Positions 15,506 through 28,839 of a stretch of DNA of 64,000 nucleotides are shown piece by piece. The notes below the pieces were generated by a model. That model was not told the origin of the DNA. It searched no databases and saw only the letters and a program-made list of their open reading frames with translations. Each line of letters begins with the position of its first letter. The stretch's first letter is position 1. Position numbers and translations under genes: made by a program. The DNA is from Escherichia ruysiae (GTDB lineage: Bacteria > Pseudomonadota > Gammaproteobacteria > Enterobacterales > Enterobacteriaceae). The DNA lies in the NCBI RefSeq assembly GCF_031323975.1, contig NZ_JAVIWS010000001.1, positions 3,348,001-3,412,000 of the forward strand, in the 5' to 3' direction.

Positions 15506-16321
15506 ATGCAGTATTGGGGAAAAATCATTGGCGTGGTCGTGGCCTTACTGATGGGCGGCGGCTTTTGGGGCGTTGTATTAGGTCTGTTAATCGGCCATAT
15601 GTTTGATAAAGCCCGCAGCCGCAAAATGGCGTGGTTCGCCAACCAGCGCGAGCGTCAGGCGCTGTTTTTTGCCACCACTTTTGAAGTAATGGGGCATTTA
15701 ACCAAATCCAAAGGACGTGTTACTGAGGCTGATATTCATATTGCCACATTGCTCATGGATCGGATGAATTTACACGGTGCTTCCCGTACTGCGGCGCAAA
15801 ATGCATTTCGGGTGGGAAAATCAGACAATTACCCGCTGCGCGAAAAGATGCGTCAGTTTCGCAGTGTTTGCTTTGGTCGTTTCGACTTAATTCGTATGTT
15901 TCTGGAGATCCAGATTCAGGCGGCGTTTGCTGATGGTTCACTGCACCCGAATGAACGGGCGGTGCTGTATGTGATTGCTGAAGAGTTAGGGATCTCCCGC
16001 GCCCAGTTTGACCAGTTTCTGCGCATGATGCAGGGTGGGGCGCAATTTGGCGGCGGTTATCAGCAGCAATCTGGCGGTGGTAACTGGCAGCAAGCGCAGC
16101 GTGGCCCGACACTGGAAGATGCCTGTAACGTGCTGGGCGTGAAGCCGACGGACGATGCAACCACCATTAAACGAGCCTACCGTAAGCTGATGAGCGAACA
16201 CCATCCGGATAAGCTGGTGGCGAAAGGTTTGCCGCCAGAGATGATGGAGATGGCGAAGCAGAAAGCGCAGGAAATTCAGCAGGCGTATGAGCTGATTAAG
16301 CAGCAGAAAGGGTTTAAATAA
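15506..16321 (+). CDS. djlA: DjlA, membrane-anchored DnaJ-like co-chaperone
   Basis: 271 aa from the ATG at 15506, preceded by GGGGAA. A single glycine-rich N-terminal membrane segment ([15 protein letters not shown]), a TerB-like central domain, a Gly/Gln-rich linker and a C-terminal J domain with the HPD tripeptide in HHPDKL. It stimulates DnaK at the inner membrane and, when overexpressed, induces capsule synthesis through the Rcs pathway. The frame extends upstream to 15461 without homology. Confidence 0.95.
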   Translation: MQYWGKIIGVVVALLMGGGFWGVVLGLLIGHMFDKARSRKMAWFANQRERQALFFATTFEVMGHLTKSKGRVTEADIHIATLLMDRMNLHGASRTAAQNAFRVGKSDNYPLREKMRQFRSVCFGRFDLIRMFLEIQIQAAFADGSLHPNERAVLYVIAEELGISRAQFDQFLRMMQGGAQFGGGYQQQSGGGNWQQAQRGPTLEDACNVLGVKPTDDATTIKRAYRKLMSEHHPDKLVAKGLPPEMMEMAKQKAQEIQQAYELIKQQKGFK

Positions 16322-16343
16322 GTTTCAGAGCGAGTAAGAAATT

Positions 16344-16426
16344 GTAGGCCGGATAAGACGCGCCAGCGTCGCATCCGGCGGCACAAATTGCCGGATGCGG
16401 CGTGAACGCCTTATCCGGACTACCGG
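16344..16426. repeat. REP pair (BIME) between djlA and rluA
   Basis: Two REP palindromes in opposite orientation (16348-16379 and 16390-16419) with the usual GCCGGAT and ATCCGG ends. They occupy nearly all of the 123-base gap between the convergent djlA and rluA genes. In K-12, as I recall, this gap also holds the small genes yabP and yabQ, which are absent here. Confidence 0.9.
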
Positions 16427-16444
16427 ACTGCGCCGTCGTCACTA

Positions 16445-17104
16445 TCAAAAATCCGCTGGCGCCTTAAACGTCATACTATTGCCATATGCCGGATGGGTAA
16501 TCGTCAACATCTCTGCATGTAGCAGCAAACGCGGTGCCATCGCCCTGGCTTCTGGTGAAGCATAAAAACGATCGCCGAGAATCGGATGCCCCAGCGCCAG
16601 CATATGCACACGTAGCTGATGCGAACGTCCGGTAATCGGCTTTAACACCACTCTTGCCGTGTTATCCGCCGCATAATCCACGACTTCATATTCTGTCTGC
16701 GCAGGCTTACCCGTTTCGTAACAGACTTTCTGTTTCGGGCGGTTTGGCCAGTCGCAAATCAACGGCAGATCCACCAGACCTTCCGCAGGGGATGGATGCC
16801 CCCAGACGCGAGCCACATACTGTTTTTTCGGCTCGCGCTCGCGGAACTGGCGTTTTAATTCCCGCTCCGCAGCTTTAGTCAGCGCCACTACAATCACGCC
16901 GCTGGTGGCCATATCCAGACGATGCACCGATTCCGCCTGCGGATAATCGCGCTGAATGCGCGTCATCACGCTGTCTTTGTGCTCTTCCAGACGTCCCGGC
17001 ACAGACAACAAACCGCTCGGCTTGTTGACCACCATAATGTGATCATCCTGATACAGGACAACCAGCCAGGGTTCCTGCGGCGGATTGTAGTTTTCCATCC
17101 CCAT
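16445..17104 (-). CDS. rluA: Dual-specificity 23S rRNA/tRNA pseudouridine synthase
   Basis: 219 aa. The catalytic aspartate is D64 in the HRLD motif, followed by TSGV, diagnostic for the RluA family. It converts U746 of 23S rRNA and U32 of several tRNAs to pseudouridine. It lies 11 bases downstream of rapA on the same strand, probably co-transcribed. No unusual features. Confidence 0.97.
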   Translation of the reverse strand: MGMENYNPPQEPWLVVLYQDDHIMVVNKPSGLLSVPGRLEEHKDSVMTRIQRDYPQAESVHRLDMATSGVIVVALTKAAERELKRQFREREPKKQYVARVWGHPSPAEGLVDLPLICDWPNRPKQKVCYETGKPAQTEYEVVDYAADNTARVVLKPITGRSHQLRVHMLALGHPILGDRFYASPEARAMAPRLLLHAEMLTITHPAYGNSMTFKAPADF

Positions 17105-17115
17105 CTTCGGCTCCG

Positions 17116-20022
17116 TTACTGATGCGTCACAACGATTAAACGCAGGGCATCCAGACGCCAGCCTGCCTGATCCAGACTTTCCATTACCTGCTGACGGTTG
17201 CTTTCAATGGCGGCCAGTTCGTCGTCACGAATGTTCGGGTTCACTGCGCGCAGTGCTTCCAGACGCGACAGTTCCGCAGACAGTTTTTCGTCAGCTTCGT
17301 TACGCGCCGCATCGATCAGTGCACGGGCAGACTTCTCAATCTGCGCTTCACCCAGTTGCAGGATAGCGTGAACCTCTTGCTGTACGGCGTTAACCAGCTT
17401 GCTACCGGTGTGGCGATTCACTGCGTTAAGCTGACGGTTAAAGGTTTCAAACTCTACCTGTGCCGCCAGGTTGTTGCCGTTTTTATCCAACAGCATACGT
17501 ACCGGCGTCGGCGGCAGGAAGCGGTTAAGCTGTAACTGCTTCGGCGCTTGTGCTTCAACCACGTAAATCAGCTCCACCAACAGCGTACCTACCGGCAACG
17601 CTTTGTTTTTCAACAGTGAAATCGTGCTGCTACCAGTATCGCCAGAAAGGATCAGATCCAGACCGTTGCGGATCAGCGGATGCTCCCAGGTAATAAACTG
17701 TGCATCTTCACGCGCCAGCGCCACTTCACGATCAAAGGTGATGGTAATACCGTCTTCCGACAAGCCCGGGAAGTCCGGCACCAGCATATGATCGGACGGC
17801 GTCAGCACGATCATGTTGTCGCCGCGATCGTCCTGATTAATACCGATAATATCGAACAGGTTCATGGCGAAGGCGATCAGGTTGGTATCGTCATCCTGCT
17901 CTTCAATGCTTTCTGCCAGTGCCTGGGCTTTTTCGCCACCGTTGGAGTGGATCTCCAGCAGGCGGTCACGACCCTGCTCCAGTTGTGCTTTCAGGGCTTC
18001 GTGTTGCTCGCGGCAGTTTTTGATCAGATCGTCAAAGCCTTCGGTTTGATCGGGTGAAGCCAGGTAGTTAATCAGATCGTTGTACACGCTATCGTAGATA
18101 GTACGTCCGGTCGGGCAGGTGTGCTCGAACGCATCCAGACCTTCGTGATACCAGCGCACCAGCACCGACTGAGCGGTTTTTTCCAGATAAGGTACGTGGA
18201 TCTGAATATCGTGCGCCTGACCGATACGATCCAGACGACCAATACGCTGCTCCAGCAGGTCTGGGTTGAACGGTAGATCGAACATTACCATGTGGCTGGC
18301 GAACTGGAAGTTACGTCCTTCAGAACCGATTTCCGAGCACAGCAGCACCTGTGCGCCGGTATCTTCTTCGGCGAACCAGGCGGCTGCGCGGTCACGTTCG
18401 ATAATCGACATGCCTTCGTGGAACACCGCTGCGCGAATACCTTCACGTTCGCGAAGCACCTGCTCTAGTTGCAGCGCGGTGGCGGCTTTGGCGCAGATCA
18501 CCAACACTTTCTGCGAGCGATGACTGGTCAGATAGCCCATCAGCCACTCAACGCGCGGATCAAAGTTCCACCAGGTGGCGTTATCGCCTTCAAATTCCTG
18601 ATAAATACGCTCCGGATAGAGCATATCGCGGGCGCGGTCTTCCGCACTTTTACGTGCGCCCATAATGCCGGACACTTTAATAGCCGTCTGATACTGCGTC
18701 GGCAGCGGCAGCTTAATGGTGTGCAGCTCGCGTTTCGGGAAGCCTTTTACGCCGTTACGGGTGTTACGGAACAGCACGCGGCTGGTGCCGTGGCGATCCA
18801 TCAGCATCGAAACCAGTTCCTGACGGGCGCTCTGGGCATCTTCGCTGTCGCTGTTTGCTGCTTGCAACAGCGGCTCGATATCCTGTTCGCCGATCATCTC
18901 ACCGAGCATGTTCAGTTCGTCATTGCTCAGTTTGTTACCTGCCAGCAGCATGGCAACGGCGTCCGCAACCGGACGATAATTTTTCTGCTCTTCAACGAAT
19001 TGCGCGAAATCGTGGAAACGGTTCGGGTCCAGCAGACGCAGACGGGCGAAGTGGCTTTCCATCCCCAGCTGTTCCGGGGTTGCGGTCAGCAGCAGAACGC
19101 CCGGCACATGCTCTGCCAGTTGTTCAATGGCCTGATATTCACGGCTCGGCGCATCTTCGCTCCACACCAGGTGATGCGCTTCATCGACCACCAGCAGGTC
19201 CCACTCGGCTTCACAGAGATGTTCCAGACGCTGTTTGCTACGACGGGCAAAATCCAGCGAGCAAATCACCAACTGTTCGGTATCGAACGGGTTGTAAGCA
19301 TCGTGCTGAGCTTCGGCATAACGCTCATCATCAAACAGAGCAAAACGCAGGTTGAAACGGCGCAGCATTTCTACCAGCCACTGATGCTGTAAAGTTTCCG
19401 GGACGATAATCAGCACACGTTCAGCAGCGCCAGAGAGCAACTGCTGATGCAGGATCATCCCAGCTTCAATGGTTTTCCCTAAACCCACTTCGTCAGCCAG
19501 CAGAACGCGCGGCGCGTGGCGGCGACCAACATCATGAGCGATGTTGAGCTGGTGCGGGATCAGACTGGTACGCTGACCGCGCAGGCCGCTGTACGGCATA
19601 CGGAACTGTTCGCTGGAATACTTACGCGCGCGATAACGCAGCGCAAAGCGATCCATGCGGTCGATCTGCCCGGCAAACAGGCGGTCTTGCGGTTTGCTGA
19701 ACACCAGTTTGCTATCAAGGAAAACTTCGCGCAGGGCCACGCCGGCTTCTTCAGTATCCAGGCGAGTACCGATATAGGTCAGCAAGCCATTTTCTTCTTT
19801 TACTTCTTCGACTTGCATCTGCCAGCCATCGTGGCTGGTAATGGTATCACCAGGGTTGAACATCACGCGGGTCACGGGGGAATCACTGCGTGCGTACAGA
19901 CGGTTTTCACCCGTAGATGGGAAAAGCAGAGTGACAGTTCGCGCATCCACCGCGACAACGGTTCCAAGTCCCAATTCGCTTTCTGTATCGCTGATCCAGC
20001 GTTGACCAAGTGTAAAAGGCAT
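17116..20022 (-). CDS. rapA: RNA polymerase-associated ATPase RapA (HepA)
   Basis: 968 aa. A Swi2/Snf2 translocase: an N-terminal domain, then Walker A in ADEVGLGKT (near residue 180), the DEAHH box (near 280), and helicase-C motifs ending in [11 protein letters not shown]. It binds core RNA polymerase and promotes recycling of stalled complexes after transcription. 164 bases separate it from polB upstream. Full length, no frameshift. Confidence 0.97.
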   Translation of the reverse strand: MPFTLGQRWISDTESELGLGTVVAVDARTVTLLFPSTGENRLYARSDSPVTRVMFNPGDTITSHDGWQMQVEEVKEENGLLTYIGTRLDTEEAGVALREVFLDSKLVFSKPQDRLFAGQIDRMDRFALRYRARKYSSEQFRMPYSGLRGQRTSLIPHQLNIAHDVGRRHAPRVLLADEVGLGKTIEAGMILHQQLLSGAAERVLIIVPETLQHQWLVEMLRRFNLRFALFDDERYAEAQHDAYNPFDTEQLVICSLDFARRSKQRLEHLCEAEWDLLVVDEAHHLVWSEDAPSREYQAIEQLAEHVPGVLLLTATPEQLGMESHFARLRLLDPNRFHDFAQFVEEQKNYRPVADAVAMLLAGNKLSNDELNMLGEMIGEQDIEPLLQAANSDSEDAQSARQELVSMLMDRHGTSRVLFRNTRNGVKGFPKRELHTIKLPLPTQYQTAIKVSGIMGARKSAEDRARDMLYPERIYQEFEGDNATWWNFDPRVEWLMGYLTSHRSQKVLVICAKAATALQLEQVLREREGIRAAVFHEGMSIIERDRAAAWFAEEDTGAQVLLCSEIGSEGRNFQFASHMVMFDLPFNPDLLEQRIGRLDRIGQAHDIQIHVPYLEKTAQSVLVRWYHEGLDAFEHTCPTGRTIYDSVYNDLINYLASPDQTEGFDDLIKNCREQHEALKAQLEQGRDRLLEIHSNGGEKAQALAESIEEQDDDTNLIAFAMNLFDIIGINQDDRGDNMIVLTPSDHMLVPDFPGLSEDGITITFDREVALAREDAQFITWEHPLIRNGLDLILSGDTGSSTISLLKNKALPVGTLLVELIYVVEAQAPKQLQLNRFLPPTPVRMLLDKNGNNLAAQVEFETFNRQLNAVNRHTGSKLVNAVQQEVHAILQLGEAQIEKSARALIDAARNEADEKLSAELSRLEALRAVNPNIRDDELAAIESNRQQVMESLDQAGWRLDALRLIVVTHQ

Positions 20023-20186
20023 ATGTGTTCGGCTCTATATCTTTAATTGCAGGCAATAACTACCCGCTACCGGGCTTATGTGGTAGTGGCGTTATTCAGG
20101 TCCAGGAATGGAAAGGGCGCTATGGTACTGGATGGCAAAGGATTCGTCACGCATCAAAATGGTATCTGACGAACTCTTTTTTTTGC

Positions 20187-22538
20187 TCAAAATAGCCCAA
20201 GTTGCCCGGTCATAAGTGTAGCAAAATTATCCTCAATAAAAGGGAGTATTCCTTCCGCCACCGGTTGAAGCTGGCGAGTCAGATAGTGTTCGTAATCCAG
20301 CGGTGAACGTTGATAGTCCAGCGGTTCCGGGCCGTTTATGGTCCAGACATATTTAATGGTGCCACGGTTCTGATATTGCAAAGGACGACCACGCTTTTGG
20401 TTTTCTTCATCGGCAAGGCGTGCGGCGCGTACATGAGGTGGCACATTACGCTGATATTCGCTCAGCGGACGGCGAAGGCGTTTACGGTAAACCAGCCGCG
20501 CATCCAGTTCACCTGCCATCAGTTTGTCGATGGTCTCGCGGATATAATCCTGATATGGCTCGTTGCGAAAGATGCGCAAATACAGCTCCTGCTGAAACTG
20601 CTGAGCCAGTGGCGTCCAGTCGGTGCGCACCGTTTCCAGCCCTTTAAATACCATCCGCTGTTTGTCACCCTCCTGAATCAGCCCGGCATAACGCTTTTTA
20701 CTGCCGGTATCGGCTCCGCGAATGGTTGGCATCAGAAAACGGCAGAAATGAGTTTCATACTCCAGTTCCAGTGCGCTGGTCAGCCGTTGTTTTTGCAGCG
20801 TTTCAGCCCACCAGGCGTTAACGTACTGCACCAGTGTACGACCGATTTTCGCCGCCTCTTCTTCCGAATGTGCGCCTTTCAGCCAGACAAACGTTGAGTC
20901 GGTGTCGCCGTAGATCACGTCATAGCCTTGCGCTTCAATTAACGCTTTGGTTTGCCGCATGATCTGATGTCCGCGCATGGTGATCGACGACGCCAGGCGC
21001 GGATCGAAGAACCGGCAGGCGGTCGTACCAAGCACGCCATAAAAGGCATTCATAATGATCTTCAGCGCCTGCGACAGCGGCTTATTGCCCTGACGTTTGG
21101 CTTCATCGCGTCCATGCCAGATGTTAGTTACGATCTCTGGCAGGCAATGTTTTTCCCTCGAGAACCAGGCTTCGAGAAAACCTTCGGTACTGTGCTCTGG
21201 ATCGGGGTGCGCCATGCCTTCCACCAGCCCGACGGGATCAATCAGAAAGGTGCGGATGATCGACGGGTACAGGCTTTTGTAGTCCAGCACCAGCACCGAA
21301 TCATACAGCCCTGGTCGCGAATCCATCACGTAGCCGCCAGGGCTGGCGTGCGGCGGCACTTCGCCGAGATTAGGCGCGACATAACCAGCGCGATGCATTC
21401 GCGGAAAATAGAGATGACCAAACGCCGCCACCGAACCCCCGTGGCGATCTACAGGCAGGCCGTTAACCGTCGCCCGTTCGAGTAAAAACGGCATGATTTC
21501 GGTTTTGTGGAAGATCTGGGTGACCAGCTCGCAATCTTTCAGGTTATAAGTCGCAAGCGAAGGTTTATCTTCGGCGAAACGGCGGTCAATCTCGTCCATC
21601 CGATCCCACGGGTTATCGATAGATTTGCCTTCGCCTAACAGCTCCTGAGCGACAGTTTCCAGCGAGAATGAAGAGAAATTCCAGAACGCGGATTTTAGCG
21701 CCTCGATACCGTCGATAATTAGCCGGCCTTTGGCCTGGGCAAAAAAGACGCCGTTTTTAAAGCCGTGCTCACGCCACTCCAGCTCGCTGTTATCACGCCC
21801 CAGACGCAGCGGAATGCGGTATCTCTCAGCATGTTTTTGCAGCATTCGCAGATCGAACTGCACCACGTTCCAGCCGATGATCACATCGGGATCGTGGTTG
21901 GCAAACCAGGCGTTGAGTTTTTCCAGTAGCTGCGGGCGGCTGGCGACGTATTCCAGTTCGAAATCGAGCGAGGAGGCGTCGCCATTCTCTGGCCCCAGCA
22001 TATAAACGATGCGCTGCCCGCAACCTTCCAGGCCGATGCAGTACAGCTCACCATGGCGGGTGGTTTCAATATCTATAGAGACCCACTTGAGCGGCGGGCG
22101 GTAGTCGGGATGCGGTTTCAGGCGAGCATTAACGATAGCGCCATCACGCAAATCACCCTCGACCCACACCGGAGCGGTAATAAACCGTTCCATCAGATAG
22201 CGTTCTGGCGGGCGCACATCGGCCTCGTAAACGGTAACGCCAGCTTCACGCAGGCGCTTTTCATAATTCATCAACTGGCGATGGGCGCGACAATAAAGGC
22301 CATACACCGGCTGGCGGTGAAAATCCTTTAACGCCAGCGGCGTCAGGCGAAATCCTTGCTCACCCTGCAAAATATGTTGAGTGCGGGGAACGTGATCAGC
22401 GGGAATAAACGCCACGGACTCTTGCGGCGCAAGCGTGACCTGCAACGGCCCGTTGTCCGTCGCTAACCAAAAGGAAACTTCGGTTCCTTGCGGGGTGTCC
22501 CGCCAGTGTCGGGTTAAGATAAAACTTGCCTGCGCCAC
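20187..22538 (-). CDS. polB: DNA polymerase II
   Basis: 783 aa, family B. The exonuclease motif SIDIETT (near residue 154) provides the first metal-binding acids, and the polymerase motifs YKSLYPSII and YGDTDS are intact. It performs translesion synthesis and replication restart in the SOS response. A LexA box lies about 55-70 bases upstream, overlapping the probable promoter. Confidence 0.97.
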   Translation of the reverse strand: MAQASFILTRHWRDTPQGTEVSFWLATDNGPLQVTLAPQESVAFIPADHVPRTQHILQGEQGFRLTPLALKDFHRQPVYGLYCRAHRQLMNYEKRLREAGVTVYEADVRPPERYLMERFITAPVWVEGDLRDGAIVNARLKPHPDYRPPLKWVSIDIETTRHGELYCIGLEGCGQRIVYMLGPENGDASSLDFELEYVASRPQLLEKLNAWFANHDPDVIIGWNVVQFDLRMLQKHAERYRIPLRLGRDNSELEWREHGFKNGVFFAQAKGRLIIDGIEALKSAFWNFSSFSLETVAQELLGEGKSIDNPWDRMDEIDRRFAEDKPSLATYNLKDCELVTQIFHKTEIMPFLLERATVNGLPVDRHGGSVAAFGHLYFPRMHRAGYVAPNLGEVPPHASPGGYVMDSRPGLYDSVLVLDYKSLYPSIIRTFLIDPVGLVEGMAHPDPEHSTEGFLEAWFSREKHCLPEIVTNIWHGRDEAKRQGNKPLSQALKIIMNAFYGVLGTTACRFFDPRLASSITMRGHQIMRQTKALIEAQGYDVIYGDTDSTFVWLKGAHSEEEAAKIGRTLVQYVNAWWAETLQKQRLTSALELEYETHFCRFLMPTIRGADTGSKKRYAGLIQEGDKQRMVFKGLETVRTDWTPLAQQFQQELYLRIFRNEPYQDYIRETIDKLMAGELDARLVYRKRLRRPLSEYQRNVPPHVRAARLADEENQKRGRPLQYQNRGTIKYVWTINGPEPLDYQRSPLDYEHYLTRQLQPVAEGILPFIEDNFATLMTGQLGLF

Positions 22539-22551
22539 GCTGAAAATCCAA

Positions 22552-22584
22552 TAAAAAACCAGGCTTGAGTATAGCCTGGTTTTG
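22552..22584 (-). terminator. Terminator after araD, overlapping the polB promoter
   Basis: The stem AACCAGGCT / AGCCTGGTT has a short loop. On the minus strand it is followed by a T-run (complement of the A-run at 22553-22558), giving an intrinsic terminator 29 bases after the araD stop. The loop contains TATACT on the minus strand (22568-22573), a likely -10 box for polB, so the same bases serve both roles. Confidence 0.8.
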
Positions 22585-22593
22585 GTTGACTGG

Positions 22594-22609
22594 CTGTGGT
22601 TTTATACAG
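22594..22609. promoter_or_regulatory. LexA box of polB
   Basis: CTGTGGTTTTATACAG fits the LexA consensus CTGT-N8-ACAG exactly. It is 4 bases from the araD stop and about 20 bases upstream of the candidate polB -10 box, so bound LexA would block the -35 region. polB (dinA) is a known SOS gene. Confidence 0.88.
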
Positions 22610-22612
22610 TCA

Positions 22613-23308
22613 TTACTGGCCGTAATAGGCTTTTGCGCCATGCTTACGCAGATAGTGCTTATCCAGCAATGTTTGTTGCATATCCGGTAACTGCGGCGCT
22701 AACTGACGGCAGAAAATCCCCATATAAGCGACTTCTTCCAGCACGATGGCGTTGTGCACCGCATCTTCGGCATTTTTACCCCACGCAAACGGACCGTGAG
22801 AATGCACCAGCACGCCTGGCATTTGCGCCGCATCGATACCCTGTTTTTCGAAGGTTTCTACGATGACGTTACCGGTTTCCCACTCATATTCACCGTTGAT
22901 TTCTGCGTCGGTCATTTTGCGGGTGCAGGGAATGGTGCCGTAGAAATAGTCGGCGTGGGTGGTGCCGGTTGCTGGAATCGACTGACCCGCCTGCGCCCAG
23001 ATGGTGGCGTGGCGCGAGTGTGTATGCACAATGCCACCAATGGACGGGAATGCCTGATAGAGCAGCCGGTGAGTTGGCGTGTCGGAGGAGGGCTTTTTCT
23101 TGCCCTCAACCACTTCACCGGTTTCGATACTGACCACGACCATATCGTCGGCGGTCATGACGCTGTAATCGACGCCGGAAGGTTTGATCACCAAGACGCC
23201 GCGCCCGCGATCAACGGCGCTGACGTTGCCCCAGGTCAGCGTGACCAGGTTGTGTTTTGGGAGCGCCAGATTGGCTTCTAATACCTGGCGTTTGAGATCT
23301 TCTAACAT
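22613..23308 (-). CDS. araD: L-ribulose-5-phosphate 4-epimerase
   Basis: 231 aa from the ATG at 23308, the usual AraD length. Class II aldolase-fold enzyme; zinc ligands lie in VHTHSRH (H95, H97) and VHSHGP (H171). It converts L-ribulose 5-phosphate to D-xylulose 5-phosphate, the last step into the pentose phosphate pathway. A longer frame to 23338 lacks homology. Third gene of araBAD; the 168-base gap after araA holds repeats. Confidence 0.97.
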   Translation of the reverse strand: MLEDLKRQVLEANLALPKHNLVTLTWGNVSAVDRGRGVLVIKPSGVDYSVMTADDMVVVSIETGEVVEGKKKPSSDTPTHRLLYQAFPSIGGIVHTHSRHATIWAQAGQSIPATGTTHADYFYGTIPCTRKMTDAEINGEYEWETGNVIVETFEKQGIDAAQMPGVLVHSHGPFAWGKNAEDAVHNAIVLEEVAYMGIFCRQLAPQLPDMQQTLLDKHYLRKHGAKAYYGQ

Positions 23309-23330
23309 GTTGACTCCAGAGAGGTCATTT

Positions 23331-23368
23331 CCCCTCACCCCGGCCCTCTCCCCAAAGGGGCGAGGGGG
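23331..23368. repeat. Box C palindromic repeat
   Basis: A GC-rich palindrome pairs CCCCTC...CTCTCCCC with GGGGCGAGGGG. It matches the E. coli box C intergenic repeat and resembles the copy at 28787-28825. It sits between araA and araD inside the operon transcript. Confidence 0.75.
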
Positions 23369-23376
23369 AAAAGAAT

Positions 23377-23473
23377 GCCGGATGCGCTTTGCTTATCCGG
23401 CCTACAAAATCGCAGCGCGTAGGCCTGATAAGACGCGTCAGCGTCGCATCAGGCGTTGAATGCCTGATGCGAC
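23377..23473. repeat. REP elements between araA and araD
   Basis: A short REP (23377-23402, GCCGGATGCG to TTATCCGGCC) is followed by two further REP-like arms in 23419-23473 with the variant core GCCTGATAAG/GCATCAGGC. The array ends four bases before the araA stop codon. REP sequences at this place can stabilise the upstream araBA message relative to araD. Confidence 0.88.
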
Positions 23474-23476
23474 TAC

Positions 23477-24979
23477 TTAGCGACGAAATCCGTAATACAC
23501 TTCGTTCCAGCGCAGCGCGTCTTTAAACGCAGGCAGGCGGGTGTCGTTATCAATCACCGTGATTTCAATGTCGTGCATCTCGGCAAACTGGCGCATATCG
23601 TTCAGGTTCAGCGCATGGCTGAAGACGGTATGGTGCGCGCCGCCGGCGAGGATCCACGCTTCGGAAGCGGTTGGCAGATCCGGTTGCGCTTTCCACAGCG
23701 CATTCGCCACCGGTAGTTTCGGCAAGGAGTGCGGGGTTTTCACCGTGTCGATGCAGTTAACCAGCAGACGGTAACGATCGCCGAGATCAATCAAGCTGGC
23801 GACAATCGCAGGGCCGGTTTGGGTGTTGAAGATCAGGCGGGCAGGATCGTCTTTACCGCCAATGCCAAGGTGCTGAACGTCGAGGATCGGTTTCTCTTCT
23901 GCGGCGATCGACGGGCAGACTTCCAGCATATGGGAGCCGAGCACCAGATCATTACCTTTCTCGAAGTGATAGGTGTAGTCCTCCATAAAGGAGGTGCCGC
24001 CCTGCAGACCGGTTGACATCACCTTCATGATGCGAAGCAGGGCGGCAGTTTTCCAGTCGCCTTCGCCCGCAAAGCCGTAACCCTGCTGCATCAGACGCTG
24101 TACGGCGAGACCCGGAAGCTGTTTCAGGCCGTGCAAATCTTCAAAGGTGGTGGTGAACGCGTGGAAGCCACCTTGTTCCAGGAAACGCTTCATCCCCAGC
24201 TCAATACGTGCCGCTTCCAGCACGTTCTGCCGTTTTTCGCCGTGGATTTGTGTGGCAGGCGTCATGATGTAGCTGCTTTCGTACTCATCGACCAGCGCGT
24301 TAACATCGCCATCGCTGATGGAGTTTACCACCTGCACCAGATCGCCAACCGCCCAGGTATTCACCGAGAAACCGAACTTGATCTGTGCGGCAACTTTATC
24401 GCCGTCAGTGACCGCCACTTCACGCATGTTGTCGCCAAAACGGCAGACTTTCAGATGACGGGTATCCTGTTTAGATACCGCCTGACGCATCCAGGAGCCG
24501 ATACGCTCATGCGCTTGCTTATCCTGCCAGTGACCGGTAACGACGGCATGTTGCTGACGCATACGCGCGCCGATGAAGCCGAACTCGCGGCCGCCGTGCG
24601 CGGTCTGGTTCAGGTTCATAAAGTCCATGTCGATGCTGTCCCACGGCAGCGCCGCGTTGAATTGGGTGTGGAATTGCAGCAACGGTTTGTTGAGCATGGT
24701 CAGGCCGTTGATCCACATTTTTGCCGGGGAGAAAGTGTGCAGCCACACCACCAGACCGGCGCAACGATCGTCGTAATTGGCGTCGCGGCAAATAGCGGTG
24801 ATTTCATCCGGCGTGGTGCCCAGCGGTTTCAGCACCAGTTTGCAGGGCAGTTTCGCTTCAGTATTCAGCGCATTAACGACGTGCTCGGCATGTTGGGTGA
24901 CCTGACGCAGAGTCTCTGGGCCGTAAAGATGTTGGCTGCCAATGACAAACCACACTTCATAATTATCAAAAATCGTCAT
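23477..24979 (-). CDS. araA: L-arabinose isomerase
   Basis: 500 aa, full length, beginning [20 protein letters not shown]. Converts L-arabinose to L-ribulose using Mn2+. The family acidic and histidine metal ligands (E306, E333, H350, H450 in known structures) fall in conserved segments such as the MEDYTYHFE stretch. It begins 10 bases after the araB stop. A 385-codon open frame on the opposite strand within it is a shadow. Confidence 0.97.
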   Translation of the reverse strand: MTIFDNYEVWFVIGSQHLYGPETLRQVTQHAEHVVNALNTEAKLPCKLVLKPLGTTPDEITAICRDANYDDRCAGLVVWLHTFSPAKMWINGLTMLNKPLLQFHTQFNAALPWDSIDMDFMNLNQTAHGGREFGFIGARMRQQHAVVTGHWQDKQAHERIGSWMRQAVSKQDTRHLKVCRFGDNMREVAVTDGDKVAAQIKFGFSVNTWAVGDLVQVVNSISDGDVNALVDEYESSYIMTPATQIHGEKRQNVLEAARIELGMKRFLEQGGFHAFTTTFEDLHGLKQLPGLAVQRLMQQGYGFAGEGDWKTAALLRIMKVMSTGLQGGTSFMEDYTYHFEKGNDLVLGSHMLEVCPSIAAEEKPILDVQHLGIGGKDDPARLIFNTQTGPAIVASLIDLGDRYRLLVNCIDTVKTPHSLPKLPVANALWKAQPDLPTASEAWILAGGAHHTVFSHALNLNDMRQFAEMHDIEITVIDNDTRLPAFKDALRWNEVYYGFRR

Positions 24980-24989
24980 AGTCGTGTCC

Positions 24990-26822
<1,833 letters not shown>

Positions 26823-26828
26823 TCAATG

Positions 26829-26857
26829 TGGACTTTTCTGCCGCGATTATAGACACT
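26829..26857 (+). promoter_or_regulatory. araC promoter (PC)
   Basis: TGGACT (26829-26834) and GACACT (26852-26857), 17 bases apart, correspond to the PC -35 and -10 boxes, directed towards araC. The operator araO1 is expected just downstream (about 26850-26885), but I cannot define its half-sites with certainty. Confidence 0.6.
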
Positions 26858-26984
26858 TTTGTTACGCGTTTTTGTCATGGCTTTCGTCCCTCCTTGTTAC
26901 AAAATGCTTTTCACAAGCGGGGTTGCCGGTTGGATTAGTGAAGATAGCCCACCAGAGACGCAATGCTGATGATGTTTAATGCAA

Positions 26985-27001
26985 TATGGACAATTGGTTT
27001 C
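26985..27001. promoter_or_regulatory. AraC operator araO2
   Basis: TATGGACAATTGGTTTC in the araC leader carries the inverted TCCATA element of an AraC half-site and matches the known araO2. AraC bound here and at I1 loops the intervening roughly 200 bases and represses both promoters without arabinose. Confidence 0.8.
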
Positions 27002-27029
27002 TTCTCTGATTGGCGGGAGTATGAAAAGT

Positions 27030-27908
27030 ATGGCTGAAGCACAAAATGATCCCCTGCTGCCGGGTTACTCGTTTAACGCCCATCTGGTGGCGGGGTTAAC
27101 GCCGATTGAGGCCAACGGTTATCTCGATTTTTTTATCGACCGGCCGCTGGGAATGAAAGGCTATATTCTCAACCTCACCATTCGTGGACAGGGTGTGGTG
27201 AAAAATCAGGGACGAGAATTTGTCTGCCGGCCGGGCGATATTTTGCTGTTCCCGCCGGGAGAAATTCATCACTACGGTCGTCATCCGGAGGCTCGTGAAT
27301 GGTATCACCAGTGGGTTTACTTTCGTCCGCGCGCCTACTGGCATGAATGGCTTAACTGGCCGTCAATATTTGCCAATACGGGTTTCTTTCGCCCGGATGA
27401 AGCGCACCAGCCGCATTTCAGCGATCTGTTCGGGCAAATCATTAACGCCGGGCAAGGGGAAGGGCGCTATTCGGAATTGCTGGCGATAAATCTTCTTGAG
27501 CAATTGTTACTGCGGCGTATGGAAGCGATTAATGAGTCGCTCCATCCGCCGATGGATAATCGGGTACGCGAGGCTTGTCAGTACATCAGCGATCACCTGG
27601 CGGACAGCAATTTTGATATCGCCAGCGTTGCGCAGCATGTCTGCCTGTCGCCGTCGCGTCTGTCGCATCTGTTCCGCCAGCAGTTAGGGATTAGCGTCTT
27701 AAGCTGGCGCGAGGACCAGCGCATTAGTCAGGCGAAGCTGCTTTTGAGCACCACCCGGATGCCTATCGCCACCGTCGGGCGCAATGTTGGCTTTGATGAT
27801 CAACTCTATTTTTCCAGGGTATTTAAAAAATGTACCGGGGCGAGCCCTAGTGAGTTCCGTGCTGGTTGTGAAGAAAAAGTGAATGATGTAGCTGTCAGGT
27901 TGTCATAA
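27030..27908 (+). CDS. araC: AraC, arabinose-responsive regulator
   Basis: 292 aa from the ATG at 27030 ([15 protein letters not shown]). The N-terminal arm and cupin-like sugar-binding domain occupy about residues 1-170, with C-terminal double helix-turn-helix (about 180-290) ending in the family signature [18 protein letters not shown]. It represses by looping and activates araBAD with arabinose. Upstream in-frame codons to 26979 cover araO2 and are non-coding. Confidence 0.98.
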   Translation: MAEAQNDPLLPGYSFNAHLVAGLTPIEANGYLDFFIDRPLGMKGYILNLTIRGQGVVKNQGREFVCRPGDILLFPPGEIHHYGRHPEAREWYHQWVYFRPRAYWHEWLNWPSIFANTGFFRPDEAHQPHFSDLFGQIINAGQGEGRYSELLAINLLEQLLLRRMEAINESLHPPMDNRVREACQYISDHLADSNFDIASVAQHVCLSPSRLSHLFRQQLGISVLSWREDQRISQAKLLLSTTRMPIATVGRNVGFDDQLYFSRVFKKCTGASPSEFRAGCEEKVNDVAVRLS

Positions 27909-27993
27909 CTGGTAACGAATCAGACAATTGATGGCTTGACGGAGTGGCAATGGGTTTGCAGAATCCCTGCTTCGTCCCTTTGACAGGCACATT

Positions 27994-28758
27994 ATGCAAG
28001 CATTGCTGGAACACTTTATTACCCAATCCACCGTGTACTCATTGATGGCGGTGTTATTGGTGGCTTTTCTGGAGTCGCTGGCGCTGGTCGGGTTGATTCT
28101 ACCCGGTACGGTGCTGATGGCGGGGCTGGGGGCGCTGATTGGCAGTGGCGAGTTAAGTTTCTGGCACGCCTGGCTGGCAGGGATTATTGGCTGCCTGATG
28201 GGCGACTGGATCTCCTTCTGGCTGGGCTGGCGTTTTAAAAAGCCGTTGCATCGTTGGTCATTTCTGAAGAAAAACAAAGCACTACTCGACAAAACCGAAC
28301 ATGCGCTGCATCAGCACAGCATGTTCACCATTCTGGTCGGTCGTTTTGTCGGCCCGACGCGTCCGCTGGTGCCAATGGTGGCGGGGATGCTGGATCTGCC
28401 GGTGGCGAAATTTATCACGCCAAATATTATCGGCTGTTTGTTGTGGCCGCCGTTTTACTTCCTGCCGGGGATTCTGGCGGGCGCGGCGATTGATATTCCT
28501 GCCGGGATGCAGAGCGGTGAGTTTAAGTGGCTGTTGCTGGCGACGGCGGTGTTTTTGTGGGTTGGCGGCTGGCTGTGTTGGCGGTTATGGCGCAGCGGTA
28601 AAGCAACTGACCGTTTAAGTCATTATTTGTCGCGTGGTCATTTGTTGTGGCTGACACCGTTGATATCTGCCACTGGCGTGGTGGCGCTGGTGGTGTTAAT
28701 TCGCCATCCGTTGATGCCGGTGTATATCGATATTTTGCGTAAAGTGGTTGGGGTTTAG
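27994..28758 (+). CDS. yabI: YabI, DedA-family membrane protein
   Basis: 254 aa with several membrane segments. It has the DedA-family signature: the acidic FLESLALVG near residue 24, G-rich re-entrant loops, and the GRFVGPTRPLVP motif near residue 110. Proteins of this family are linked to membrane lipid (undecaprenyl phosphate or phospholipid) flipping and proton-dependent homeostasis; the specific role of YabI is not established. It is convergent with thiQ. Confidence 0.93.
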   Translation: MQALLEHFITQSTVYSLMAVLLVAFLESLALVGLILPGTVLMAGLGALIGSGELSFWHAWLAGIIGCLMGDWISFWLGWRFKKPLHRWSFLKKNKALLDKTEHALHQHSMFTILVGRFVGPTRPLVPMVAGMLDLPVAKFITPNIIGCLLWPPFYFLPGILAGAAIDIPAGMQSGEFKWLLLATAVFLWVGGWLCWRLWRSGKATDRLSHYLSRGHLLWLTPLISATGVVALVVLIRHPLMPVYIDILRKVVGV

Positions 28759-28786
28759 GGGATAGTTTGCACCGGCGCTGGTTTGT

Positions 28787-28825
28787 TCCCCTCACCCTAA
28801 CCCTCTCCCCAGAGGGGCGAGGGGA
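28787..28825. repeat. Box C palindromic repeat
   Basis: The palindrome CCCCTCACCCTAACCCTC paired with AGAGGGGCGAGGGG lies between the convergent 3' ends of yabI and thiQ. It is the second copy of the box C family in the window (the other is at 23331-23368). Confidence 0.78.
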
Positions 28826-28839
28826 CTGTCCGTGCGCTT

